From assembly GCA_035624355.1 (NCBI GenBank), contig DASPRQ010000101.1:1-51101 (forward strand): DNA of 51,101 nt. Direction: 5' to 3'. The notes below the pieces were generated by a model. The model did not search any database and was not told the origin of the DNA. It saw nothing but the letters and a program-made list of their open reading frames with translations. The DNA comes from Usitatibacter sp035624355. GTDB lineage: Bacteria > Pseudomonadota > Gammaproteobacteria > Burkholderiales > Usitatibacteraceae. Positions within the stretch are counted from its first letter, which is position 1; each line of letters opens with the position of its first letter. Made by a program: the position numbers and the translations under genes. This document shows, in pieces, positions 20,838-28,486 of the stretch.

Positions 20838-22252
20838 CGGCCCCATCGGGCGAAGTATCCGCCCAGCAGCTGGTCGAGCGTCGGCACGCGTTCCGGAATG
20901 GGCCGGGCGATGCGCGTCACGTTCATGTACTGGCGCACGTTGAGGTTGTCGGAGAAGTTGTTGCGCCCCCACGTGCCGCAGCCCATCGAGAGCGAGACGG
21001 CGAGGCCGTTCGAGAAGCTGCCGCCGTTGGCGACCACGTGCACCTGGTTCACGATCACGCGCGCCACGGGCAGCGTGAGGCCCAGGTCGAGGGCGCGCTC
21101 CTCGACCTTGCTGTGCAGCGACACCGAGTGGCCCGCGCCCTGGTAGCCGTAGATGCGCCGCACGATCTCCTTGGCGTGGGCGAAGTCGCGCGCCCGGTAC
21201 ACCGTGAGCACCGGCGAGAGCTTCTCCCCGGAGAAGCGGTGGCCGGGCCCCGCGCCGGTCTCTTCCACGAGCAGGATGCGCGCCGAGAGCGCCGCGGGAT
21301 CGGCGAGGCCCGCGCGCTTCGCGATCGCCGCGGCCGACTGGCCGATCACCGCGGAGGAAAGCTTGCCGCCCGGCCACATGAACGCCTCGAGCCGGGCGCG
21401 GTCCTCGCCGGCGACGCTCACGCAGCCGAGCCGCCCGAGCGCGGCGAGCATCGGCTGCGCGATCGCCTCGACCAGCACGACGCTGTTCTCCGAGGAGCAG
21501 CTGGTCGCGTTGTCGAAGGTCTTGGACTGGACGATCTTCGCCGCCGCGTCCTCCAGGTCCGCCGTCTCGTCCACGATGGAGGCCACGTTGCCCGCGCCCA
21601 CGCCGAAGGCCGGAGTGCCGCTCGCGTAGGCCGCGCGCACGTTCGCCTGGGAGCCCGTCGCGACCACGAGGTCGCACTGGCGCATGAGCTCCGCCGTCGC
21701 CTCCTTGGTGACCGGCGCGGGGAGCATCTGCACGAGGTCGCGCGGCGCGCCGATGCGCTCGAGCTCGTGGTGGATGTACTCGAGCAGCTTCGCGCAGGTC
21801 GACGCCCCCTTGGGCGACGGGGCGACGATCACGGCGTTGCGCGCCTTGAGGCTGTTGATGATCTTGTTGGCGGGCGTGGCCGCGGGATTGGTCGAGGGCG
21901 TCACCGCGCACACCACGCCCACGGGGCGCGCGATCTCGACGATGCCGCGCGCGGGGTCCTCCGCGATCACGCCCACGGTCTTCATGCCGTGCAGGTCGCG
22001 CAGCAGGCCGAGCGTCTTGCGGTGGTTCTTGAGGACCTTGTCCTCGACGTCGCCGATGCCGGTGTCGCGCACCGCGAGCTCGGCGAGCGCGCGGTTGCGG
22101 GCGGGCTCGAGGATCGCCCACGCGGCGGCGGCGACCACCTCGTCGACGCGCGCCTGGTCGTATCCGTCGGCGATCGCCTGGGCCGCGCGGGCCCGCCGTG
22201 CGAGCCCGGCCACGGCCTGGGCGACGGGGGCGGCGGCGGCGTCGGGGCTCAC
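20834..22252 (-). CDS. sauS: Acylating aldehyde dehydrogenase, probable sulfoacetaldehyde dehydrogenase SauS
   Basis: A 472-residue CoA-dependent (acylating) aldehyde dehydrogenase of the AdhE/EutE/SauS type. The catalytic Cys lies in FDNATSCSSENSVVL. Cofactor-site segments are VCAVTPSTNPAATPANKIINSL and VATGSQANVRAAYASGTPAFGVG; C-terminal family blocks include GCGTWGRNNFSDNL. The start is the GTG at 22252, which overlaps the tctA stop (GTGA), and no better start lies nearby. The inferred reaction reduces sulfoacetyl-CoA to sulfoacetaldehyde, feeding Xsc. A general acetaldehyde or propanal dehydrogenase is possible from sequence, but linkage to a ligase on one side and to xsc in the island favours SauS. 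Confidence 0.78.
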   Translation of the reverse strand: MSPDAAAAPVAQAVAGLARRARAAQAIADGYDQARVDEVVAAAAWAILEPARNRALAELAVRDTGIGDVEDKVLKNHRKTLGLLRDLHGMKTVGVIAEDPARGIVEIARPVGVVCAVTPSTNPAATPANKIINSLKARNAVIVAPSPKGASTCAKLLEYIHHELERIGAPRDLVQMLPAPVTKEATAELMRQCDLVVATGSQANVRAAYASGTPAFGVGAGNVASIVDETADLEDAAAKIVQSKTFDNATSCSSENSVVLVEAIAQPMLAALGRLGCVSVAGEDRARLEAFMWPGGKLSSAVIGQSAAAIAKRAGLADPAALSARILLVEETGAGPGHRFSGEKLSPVLTVYRARDFAHAKEIVRRIYGYQGAGHSVSLHSKVEERALDLGLTLPVARVIVNQVHVVANGGSFSNGLAVSLSMGCGTWGRNNFSDNLNVRQYMNVTRIARPIPERVPTLDQLLGGYFARWGR

Positions 22253-23793
22253 GGACGGCGCTCCCGCTCGAGCGCGACGATGTCGGGCGGCATCCGCCTC
22301 TCGCGGATCAGGCCGCGCAGGTGCCGGACGAGCGGATAGACGAGCGCGAGGATCGTGAAGGCCATGACGACGCCGCTGATGGGCCGCCGGAAGAACACGG
22401 TCCAGTCGTTGCCGTAGGCGATCATGCTGGTCATGAAGGAATTCTCCGCCACCGGGCCGAGGATGCACCCCAGCACCATCGGCGCGATCGGGAAGCGGAA
22501 CCGCTCGAAGAGGTAGCCCACCACGCCGAAGATCACGATCATCCAGAGGTCGGTCACGCTGTTGCGCGCGCTGTACGCGCCCACGAAGCAGAACAGGGCC
22601 ACGAAGGCCGAGGTCACGGCCTCGGGGAGCCTGAGCACCCAGATGAGCGGCCGGATGGCGAAATAGCCCAGCAGGCACATGCCGAAGACCGACGCGAACA
22701 TCGAGGCGAAGATGGTGTACACCATGTCGCCGCTCGTCTGGAAGATCTGCGGGCCGGGCTGCACGCCGTGCAGGAGGAACGCGCCCAGGATCACCGCGGT
22801 CGCGCCGCTTCCCGGGATGCCGAGCGCGAGCAGCGGCACCATGTGCCCGCCCACGGTCGCGGTCGAGGCGAGCTGCGGGGCGACGATCCCCTCGGGGATG
22901 CCGGTGCCGAGGAGCGCGCGCCGCTTGCCGTACTGCGCCTCGACGCCGTACGCGACGAACGAGCCCACCGTGGCGCCCGCCCCCGGCACGATGCCGCACA
23001 GCACGCCGATGAGCGAGCTGCGCCCGATGGTGGGCTTGAGCGCCCGGATCTCCCTCCAGCGCGGCAGCCGCGTCTCGACCGCCTGGTGCCCCTCCATGGG
23101 CGGCGTGGCGAAGCCCTGCTCCATGCGCGAGAGCACCTCGCCCAGGCCGTAAGCGCCCACCATCACCGTCAGGTACTCGATGCCGTCCTGGAGGATGGGG
23201 ATCCCGAAGGTGAAGCGGTCGGCGCCGTAGGTCTCGTCCACCCCGACGGAGGCGAGCAGCAGCCCCACGCACAGGCTCACGACGCCCTTCGTGAGCGAGT
23301 CGCCGGCGAGCGCCACGACGCCCGAGAGCCCGAAGAGCACGATCGCGAAGTATTCGGGCGCGTCGAAGCGCAGGGCGAACTTCGCGAACGGCACGGCGAG
23401 CGCCACCGCCGAGACCGCCGTGATGAGGCCCCCGAAGAGCGCGGCGAGCAGCGTCCAGCCGAGGGCCTGGGCCGGGTGGCCCTGGCGCGCCATGGGATAG
23501 CCGTCCCAGAGCAGCGGGACGTCGAGCGGCTCGCCCGGGATGCGGAACAGGATCGACGTGAAGGCGCCCCCGTAGGTCCCCGAGAGGTACATCGCCGTGA
23601 GGAGCACGATCGACGAGGTGACGCCCATGCCATAGGTGAAGGGCAGCGCCAGCACCACGCCCATCACCAGCGTGAGGCCGGGGAGCACCGCGACCAGCAT
23701 TCCGACCACGAGCCCCACGAAGAGCGAGGCGGCGTTGGCCGGCGTGGCGAGGTGCAGGAAGCCGAAGGCGAGCTGCTGCAGGACTTCTTGCAT
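22249..23793 (-). CDS. tctA: TTT-family transporter large membrane subunit TctA
   Basis: A 514-residue, highly hydrophobic protein with about 11-12 membrane segments. It has the TctA family blocks LFVGLVVGMLVAVLPGLTLVMGV and IGVLCGIVPGAGATVGSFVAYG, the internally repeated G-x-x-P-G-x-G motif. It forms the permease of a tripartite tricarboxylate transporter with TctB and the binding protein TctC. These systems import carboxylates by an ion gradient. Here it is followed by sauS and sauT with four-base overlaps, so the likely substrate is sulfoacetate or a related sulfonate (inference). Confidence 0.92.
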   Translation of the reverse strand: MQEVLQQLAFGFLHLATPANAASLFVGLVVGMLVAVLPGLTLVMGVVLALPFTYGMGVTSSIVLLTAMYLSGTYGGAFTSILFRIPGEPLDVPLLWDGYPMARQGHPAQALGWTLLAALFGGLITAVSAVALAVPFAKFALRFDAPEYFAIVLFGLSGVVALAGDSLTKGVVSLCVGLLLASVGVDETYGADRFTFGIPILQDGIEYLTVMVGAYGLGEVLSRMEQGFATPPMEGHQAVETRLPRWREIRALKPTIGRSSLIGVLCGIVPGAGATVGSFVAYGVEAQYGKRRALLGTGIPEGIVAPQLASTATVGGHMVPLLALGIPGSGATAVILGAFLLHGVQPGPQIFQTSGDMVYTIFASMFASVFGMCLLGYFAIRPLIWVLRLPEAVTSAFVALFCFVGAYSARNSVTDLWMIVIFGVVGYLFERFRFPIAPMVLGCILGPVAENSFMTSMIAYGNDWTVFFRRPISGVVMAFTILALVYPLVRHLRGLIRERRMPPDIVALERERRP

Positions 23794-23800
23794 CGGCCGC

Positions 23801-24349
23801 CTAGTGGATGCCGAGCGCGCGCAGGAGCGCGGCCGAGAGCTCGAGGAACGGGCCCACGCCGAGGGGCAGCGACACGTACACGACCTTCATGAACACGAAC
23901 ACGAAGGCGAGGCTGCCCAGCACGCTGGTCGCCGCGATCACCCCGGCGCGGCGATAGCGCCCGACGAGCATGAACGCGGCGAGGAAGAGCGCCGTGCACA
24001 GGAAGAAGCCGATCAGCTCCAGGCCCCAGACGTACAGGACGGAAAGCGCGATCCCTCCGGCGAGCAGCCGCGGATAGCGCGGCTCCTCCTCGTGCTGCGC
24101 GGCGGAGCGCGCCATGCTCCCTTCCTTGGCCTGCGCCGCGCCACCGGGCGCGGGCGCCGAGAGCAGGCGCCGCGCGATCTCGATCGCGCACACCGCCATG
24201 AGCAGCACGAGGACCGCCTTCGGCCAGAAGTCCGGGCCGAGCTGCCCGGGCCGGCCGAGGTGGGAGAAGCGCTCGGCGCGGTGGTAGAGGAACACCGCGC
24301 CGGCGAGAAGCGCCGCGTAGGGGGCCGAGGCCCGCAACTTTCCGTTCAT
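23801..24349 (-). CDS. tctB: TTT-family transporter small membrane subunit TctB
   Basis: A 182-residue membrane protein. It has one N-terminal segment (PYAALLAGAVFLYH), the family block GQLGPDFWPKAVLVLLMAVCAIEIA, a charged loop of about 30 residues and three C-terminal segments. Size and topology match TctB, the least conserved part of TTT transporters. It lies seven bases before tctA and 16 bases after tctC in the same direction, so one operon is clear. Role beyond complex assembly is not known for the family. Confidence 0.85.
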   Translation of the reverse strand: MNGKLRASAPYAALLAGAVFLYHRAERFSHLGRPGQLGPDFWPKAVLVLLMAVCAIEIARRLLSAPAPGGAAQAKEGSMARSAAQHEEEPRYPRLLAGGIALSVLYVWGLELIGFFLCTALFLAAFMLVGRYRRAGVIAATSVLGSLAFVFVFMKVVYVSLPLGVGPFLELSAALLRALGIH

Positions 24350-24365
24350 CGACGCGCGCGCCTCC

Positions 24366-25334
24366 TCAGACCATCTTCATCGCGGCCTTCATGTCCGCGA
24401 GCTGCTGCTCCAGGAACGCGACCGCCTTGTCCGCCGGCACGAAGCTGTCGGAGGCCGCGTACTGGTCCTGGAGGAACTTCTTGTACTCGTCCGTGGCCGC
24501 AACCTTGGCCATCGCGTCGCTCAGGGTCTTCACGCGCTCCGGCGGCGTGCCCGCCTTCACCACGAACGAGCGGAACTGCGGCAGCGTGATGTCGTAGCCG
24601 AGCTCGGTCGAGCAGGGCACGTCCGGGAACGCGGGAAGCCGCTGCCTGGCGAAGATGATGACCGGCTTGATCTGCTTGTTCAGGATGAACTGGCGCGTAT
24701 CGCCCGCCTGCTCGTAGAGCGCGTCGACGTGCCCGCCGATCACGGAGACGTAGCGCTCGCTCGGCTTCGCGTACGGGACCTCGATCACCTCGATGCCCTT
24801 GGAGGCGAGGTAGGTGAGGGTCATGTCGTCCACGCTGCCGAAGCCGAGGGTGGCGACCTTCAGGGTCTTCGGCTTGGCGCGCGCCTCCTTCTCGAGCTGC
24901 GCCCAGTCCTTGATGCGGCCGTTCTCGGCGACGAAGAGGAAGGAGGGGCACTGCATCATCACCGCGATGGGCTGGATGTCGCTGATCGCCCAGCGCGGCG
25001 CCTTGCCCGCGAGCAGCGCGTTCGTGTCGGCGATGTAGACCGCCATCGCGTAGCCGTCGGCCTGGTCGGCGAGCAGCTTCGCCATGCCCGTGGCGCCCGT
25101 CGCCCCCGGCACGTTCACCACGGGGAACGAGGTTCCGAGCATCGGCTCGATGATCTTCGAGGTGAGGCGCGCGAGCTGGTCCGCGCCGCCGCCCGGGCCC
25201 CACGGCACGATGACGTCGATGGGACGCGACGGGTACTTCTCCGCGGCGAGCGCGAAGCGCGGGGCCAGCGCGAGCGTCGATCCCGCGATGAGCAGCGAAC
25301 GGCGCGTCGTGCGATGGGAGTTGCCTTGGTCCAT
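24366..25334 (-). CDS. tctC: TTT-family periplasmic solute-binding protein (TctC/Bug family)
   Basis: A 322-residue periplasmic binding protein. The N-terminus MDQGNSHRTTRRSLLIAGST has twin arginines before a hydrophobic stretch ending ALAAEKYPSRPI, so Tat export is possible. The mature start YPSRPIDVIVPWGPGGGADQLAR is the Bug-family hallmark, whose loop binds a carboxylate of the ligand. The ATG at 25334 has a good ribosome site (AGGAGAT). It is the first gene of the tctCBA-sauST operon and divergent from pta. The ligand is inferred to be sulfoacetate or a related C2 sulfonate; Bug proteins usually bind mono- or dicarboxylates. Confidence 0.92.
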   Translation of the reverse strand: MDQGNSHRTTRRSLLIAGSTLALAPRFALAAEKYPSRPIDVIVPWGPGGGADQLARLTSKIIEPMLGTSFPVVNVPGATGATGMAKLLADQADGYAMAVYIADTNALLAGKAPRWAISDIQPIAVMMQCPSFLFVAENGRIKDWAQLEKEARAKPKTLKVATLGFGSVDDMTLTYLASKGIEVIEVPYAKPSERYVSVIGGHVDALYEQAGDTRQFILNKQIKPVIIFARQRLPAFPDVPCSTELGYDITLPQFRSFVVKAGTPPERVKTLSDAMAKVAATDEYKKFLQDQYAASDSFVPADKAVAFLEQQLADMKAAMKMV

Positions 25335-25466
25335 CTCGATCTCCTCTCGTTCTGTTCGTGGTTGGGCTGGTGGGTGGGTCGGTGGCCGCGACCTTCCGGG
25401 CTCCCGCAGCTTGCCATGTGTCGCCGCGCTACGCCATCCGCGACGCTTTCCCCGCCGCGGGCGCGT

Positions 25467-25495
25467 TTGAACCTCCCCCGGGGCTTTGCAATAAT
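25467..25495 (+). promoter_or_regulatory. Sigma-70 promoter of pta with extended -10, very short leader
   Basis: TTGAAC (25467-25472), a 17-base spacer and an extended -10 (TGC-AATAAT, 25487-25495) form a good promoter. The start of transcription would fall near 25502, only about eight bases before the pta ATG at 25510. There is no Shine-Dalgarno sequence in the gap, so translation would be leaderless or nearly so. Confidence 0.55.
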
Positions 25496-25506
25496 GGCCG
25501 GCCATT
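25493..25506. promoter_or_regulatory. 14-bp perfect palindrome, possible operator of pta
   Basis: AATGGCCGGCCATT is a perfect 14-base palindrome. It overlaps the end of the -10 element and the predicted transcription start of pta, the position expected of a repressor site. It is unrelated in sequence to the inverted repeat at 28389-28409, so a different regulator would be involved. A chance palindrome is possible in GC-rich DNA. Confidence 0.35.
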
Positions 25507-25509
25507 TCC

Positions 25510-26400
25510 ATGGACATTCTCGATCGGCTGTACGAACGGGCGCGGCTGCGGCGCCGGCGCATCGTGCTGCCGGAGACCGGCGACGAGCGCATCGTCGAGG
25601 CCGCGCGAAGGCTGCGCGAGGAGGGCCTCGCCGAGCCCATCCTGCCGCCGGCCCCGCAGGACGACCCGCGCCTGCCCGAGTACGCCGCGCTCTACCCCGG
25701 CAACCCGAGGCTCGCCCTGCGCGCGGTCGCGAAGCCCCTCTTCCACGCCGGCATGATGGTGCGTGCGGGCCATGCCGACGCGATGCTCGCGGGCGCCGCC
25801 CATCCCACCGCGCGCGTGATCGAGGCCGGGATGATGACGATCGGGCTCGCGCCCGGCATCCGCACGCCCTCGAGCTTCTTCCTGATGGTGCTGCCGGGAC
25901 GGGTGCTGCTCTACGCCGACTGCGCCGTGAATCCCGATCCGGACGCCGAGGCGCTCGCCGATATCGCACTCGCCTCGGCCGGGAGCTGGCGCGCGCTCAC
26001 CGGCGAGGAGCCCCGCGTCGCCCTGCTTTCGTTCTCCACGCACGGAAGCGCCTCCCATCCGCGCGTGGACAAGGTGGTGCGCTCGCTCGCCCTCGCGCGC
26101 GCGCGCGATCCCGCGCTCGCCATCGACGGGGAGCTGCAGGCCGACGCGGCGCTCGCCGAAGGCGTGGCCCGGCGCAAGCTCGCCGACCCCGGCCCCGTCG
26201 CCGGGCGCGCCAACGTGCTCGTGTTCCCGGACCTCGACGCGGGCAACATCGGCTACAAGCTCACGCAGCAGCTCGCCGGCGCGCGCGCGGTGGGCCCCGT
26301 CCTGCAGGGTTTCGCGAAGCCGCTCTCGGACCTCTCGCGGGGCGCGAGCGTCGAGGACATCGTCGCCACCGCGGCGCTGCTCGTCGCGCAGGCGCACTAG
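25510..26400 (+). CDS. pta: Phosphate acetyltransferase (short, Pta catalytic domain)
   Basis: A 296-residue enzyme converting acetyl phosphate and CoA to acetyl-CoA and phosphate. It opens MDILDRLYERARLRRRRIVL then PETGDERIVEAARRL, and keeps GMMVRAGHADAMLAGAAHPTARVI, SFFLMVLPGRVLLYADCAVNPDP, FSTHGSASHPRVDKVV and the C-terminal QGFAKPLSDLSRGASVEDIV. Pta commonly accompanies xsc because Xsc makes acetyl phosphate. At 296 residues it is slightly shorter than typical Pta (about 330) and lacks the N-terminal regulatory domain of long Pta forms. It is divergent from tctC, and its stop overlaps the convergent citrate synthase stop (CTAG). Confidence 0.92.
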   Translation: MDILDRLYERARLRRRRIVLPETGDERIVEAARRLREEGLAEPILPPAPQDDPRLPEYAALYPGNPRLALRAVAKPLFHAGMMVRAGHADAMLAGAAHPTARVIEAGMMTIGLAPGIRTPSSFFLMVLPGRVLLYADCAVNPDPDAEALADIALASAGSWRALTGEEPRVALLSFSTHGSASHPRVDKVVRSLALARARDPALAIDGELQADAALAEGVARRKLADPGPVAGRANVLVFPDLDAGNIGYKLTQQLAGARAVGPVLQGFAKPLSDLSRGASVEDIVATAALLVAQAH

Positions 26401-27548
26401 CGGACCTCCACCGGCACGTACGCCCGCGGCGCGGGCCCGTTGTAGAGCGCGAGGGGGCGGATGAGGATGTTCGACTCCATCTGCTCCATCACCTGCACCG
26501 TCCAGCCCGGCACGCGGCCCACGGCGAAGATCGGAACGAAGAGGTCCGGCGGAATGCCGTTGAGGTAGTACACGACCCCGGCGTAGAAATCGACGTTCAC
26601 GTTCACGCCGTGGCGCGCATAGGGCTTCATCGCCTCGACGAGCGCGGCGAGGATGCGGTACCACTGGGGCTCACCCATCTCCACGGAGAGCTTCTCGACG
26701 CCGGCGCGCATGTGGCGGGCGCGCGGGTCCTCCGCCCGGTAGACGCGATGGCCGAAGCCCATCACCGCCTCGCGGTTCGCGCGCTTCCTCTTCACGTAGT
26801 CGGCGGCGTTCGCCGGGTCGCCGATCTCCTGGGCCATCTTCATCACGTTCTCGGCCGCGCCGCCGTGGGCGGGCCCGGAGAGCGCCGCCACCGCCGCCGT
26901 CATCGCCGCGTGCAGGTTCGCCTCGGTGCCGGCGACCACGCGCGCGGTGAAGGCGGAGGCGTTCGCGCCGTGCTCGGCGTGCAGGATCATGTCCACGTCC
27001 ATGAGGCGCGCGGCCCCGGCGCTCGGCCGCTCGCCCTTGAGCATGTACAGGAAGTTGGCCGCGTGGCCGAGCGCGGGATCGGGCGCCACGGGAGCGCGGC
27101 CGTTGCGGATGTGCTGGTGCGCGGCGACGATCATCGGCACCTGGGAGGTGAGGCGCACGCCCTTGCGAAGCGTCGCCTCGGGGGAGTTGTCCGCGGCGTC
27201 CGGGTCGAAGGCGGCCAGCGCCGACACCGCGGTGCGCAGCACGTCCATCGGGTGCGCATTCTTCACGATGCGGATCACCTCCGCGATCGGTCCCGGAAGC
27301 GCGCGCTCGGCCACGAGCCGCGCGGCGAACCCGGCGAGCTGCGCGCGCGACGGCAGCTCCCCGTGCAGCAGCAGGTAGCACGTCTCCTCGAACGTCGAAT
27401 GCCCGGCGAGGTCGTGGATCGAGTAGCCGCGGTAGCGCAGCTCGCCCGCGCGCCCGTCGATGTCGCACACGCGCGAGCGGTCGAAGTAGACGCCCTTCAG
27501 GCCGCGGTGGATCTCGACCCTGCCCTCGCCCTTCGCTTCCGCTTCCAT
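26397..27548 (-). CDS. Citrate synthase (citrate/2-methylcitrate synthase family)
   Basis: A 383-residue citrate synthase. The catalytic triad is visible: His in ILHAEHGANASAF, His in MGFGHRVYRAEDPR and Asp in NVNVDFYAG. The opening GLKGVYFDRSRVCDIDGRAGELRYRGYSI is of the short hexameric/dimeric gram-positive-like type that includes 2-methylcitrate synthases (PrpC). No other prp gene is near. Position inside the xsc-pta-sauST island suggests a dedicated enzyme that pulls acetyl-CoA made from the sulfonate into the TCA cycle. It follows iclR after seven bases in the same direction. A 2-methylcitrate role cannot be ruled out. Confidence 0.88.
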   Translation of the reverse strand: MEAEAKGEGRVEIHRGLKGVYFDRSRVCDIDGRAGELRYRGYSIHDLAGHSTFEETCYLLLHGELPSRAQLAGFAARLVAERALPGPIAEVIRIVKNAHPMDVLRTAVSALAAFDPDAADNSPEATLRKGVRLTSQVPMIVAAHQHIRNGRAPVAPDPALGHAANFLYMLKGERPSAGAARLMDVDMILHAEHGANASAFTARVVAGTEANLHAAMTAAVAALSGPAHGGAAENVMKMAQEIGDPANAADYVKRKRANREAVMGFGHRVYRAEDPRARHMRAGVEKLSVEMGEPQWYRILAALVEAMKPYARHGVNVNVDFYAGVVYYLNGIPPDLFVPIFAVGRVPGWTVQVMEQMESNILIRPLALYNGPAPRAYVPVEVR

Positions 27549-27555
27549 GGGCGCC

Positions 27556-28347
27556 TCACTCGAACGTGGCCGCGACCGCGCGCGCGGCCTCGCCGAGGCG
27601 CGGCACGAACTCGATCGCGCGCTGCAGCGGCAGGCGCGCGGTCGCGGCGTGCACGGCGACGGCGGCCACGGCGCTGCCCGCGACGCGCACGGGCACCGCG
27701 ACGCACGCGACTCCCGCGACGTACTCCTCGTTGTCGAGCGCGTAGCCCGCGGCGACGATGCGGTCGAGCTCGCGCGCCATCAGCGCCCGGTCGGTGATGG
27801 TGTGCTCGGTGTGCCGCGTCATGGGCATCGAGGCGGCGAGCGCCTCGCGCTCGGCGGCGGGAAGGAACGCGAGCAGGAGCTTGCCGCTCGCGCTGCAGTG
27901 GGCGGGCACGGTGCTGCCCTCCGGGAGGTGCAGGCGCAGCGGCCAGTCGGCCTCGACGCGGTCGAGGTAGACGATCTCGCCGCGGCGCATCATCGCGAGG
28001 TTGCACGTCTCGCCCACGTCGGCCACGAGCTGGCGCAGGATCGCGCGGCGCAGCGTCGCCACGGTGTCGTGGGTGAGGATCGCGAGCCCGAGCGAGGCGA
28101 GCCGCGGGCCCACCGCGTAGCCGCGGCCGCCCGGCTCGCGCTGCACGTAACCCCCGTCCTCGAAAAGCGAAAGCGTGCGGTGCAGCGAGGGCTTCGGCAG
28201 GCCCGTCGCCTGCATGAGGTCGGTGAGGGTGACGGCCCGGCCGGCGCGCACCAGCGCCTCGAGGACCGAGAGCGCCTTCAGGGTGGAGGAATTCTCGAGG
28301 GCGGCGTCGCGACGCGCGCGGTCGGAGGCGTCCAGCAGCGTGGCCAT
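27556..28347 (-). CDS. IclR-family transcriptional regulator (putative sulfonate regulator)
   Basis: A 263-residue regulator. The N-terminal winged helix is STLKALSVLEALVRAGRAVT followed by LTDLMQATGLPKPSLHRTLSLFEDGGYVQ. The C-terminal effector domain has GRGYAVGPRLASLGLAIL, CNLAMMRRGEIVYLDRVE, VPAHCSASGKLLLAFLP and DNEEYVAGVACVAVPV, all IclR hallmarks. The ATG at 28347 is used. It is divergent from xsc and co-directional with citrate synthase, so it probably controls the island; sulfoacetate, sulfoacetaldehyde or acetyl phosphate are candidate effectors. The intergenic inverted repeat at 28389-28409 is its likely operator. Confidence 0.9.
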   Translation of the reverse strand: MATLLDASDRARRDAALENSSTLKALSVLEALVRAGRAVTLTDLMQATGLPKPSLHRTLSLFEDGGYVQREPGGRGYAVGPRLASLGLAILTHDTVATLRRAILRQLVADVGETCNLAMMRRGEIVYLDRVEADWPLRLHLPEGSTVPAHCSASGKLLLAFLPAAEREALAASMPMTRHTEHTITDRALMARELDRIVAAGYALDNEEYVAGVACVAVPVRVAGSAVAAVAVHAATARLPLQRAIEFVPRLGEAARAVAATFE

Positions 28348-28388
28348 GGGCGCCAGCCTAGACAAATTATCTCGCCAACGCAACCCGT

Positions 28389-28409
28389 GCGTTCCGCACA
28401 CCGGAACGC
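28389..28409. promoter_or_regulatory. Perfect inverted repeat, likely IclR-family operator
   Basis: GCGTTCCG (28389-28396), a CACAC spacer and CGGAACGC (28402-28409) form an 8+5+8 inverted repeat in the iclR-xsc intergenic region. GTTCCG/CGGAAC half sites are common among IclR-family operators. A minus-strand -10 for iclR (GATAAT, 28366-28371) places this repeat near the iclR -35, and it also lies just upstream of the xsc promoter. It could thus repress iclR and activate xsc. A further TGTTCCG half site sits at 28440-28446. Confidence 0.6.
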
Positions 28410-28413
28410 CCTC

Positions 28414-28440
28414 TTGCAGGGGCCTCCAGGCTGCTATAGT
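28414..28440 (+). promoter_or_regulatory. Candidate xsc promoter (weak -35)
   Basis: TATAGT (28435-28440) is a good -10. The best -35 is TTGCAG at 28414-28419 with a 15-base gap, or CTCTTG at 28411-28416 with 18. A poor -35 next to an upstream inverted repeat suggests an activator-dependent promoter. The xsc ribosome site (AGAGGAG, 28474-28480) and ATG follow at a normal distance. Confidence 0.4.
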
Positions 28441-28486
28441 GTTCCGTCAGTAGAGACCGCAAATTCCGCTGCAGAGGAGCGCCTCC

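Noticed and set aside
26397..27548. 2-methylcitrate cycle (PrpC)
   Set aside because: The sequence type allows it, but no prpB, prpD/acnD or propionyl-CoA gene is nearby and the flanks are pta and the xsc regulator.
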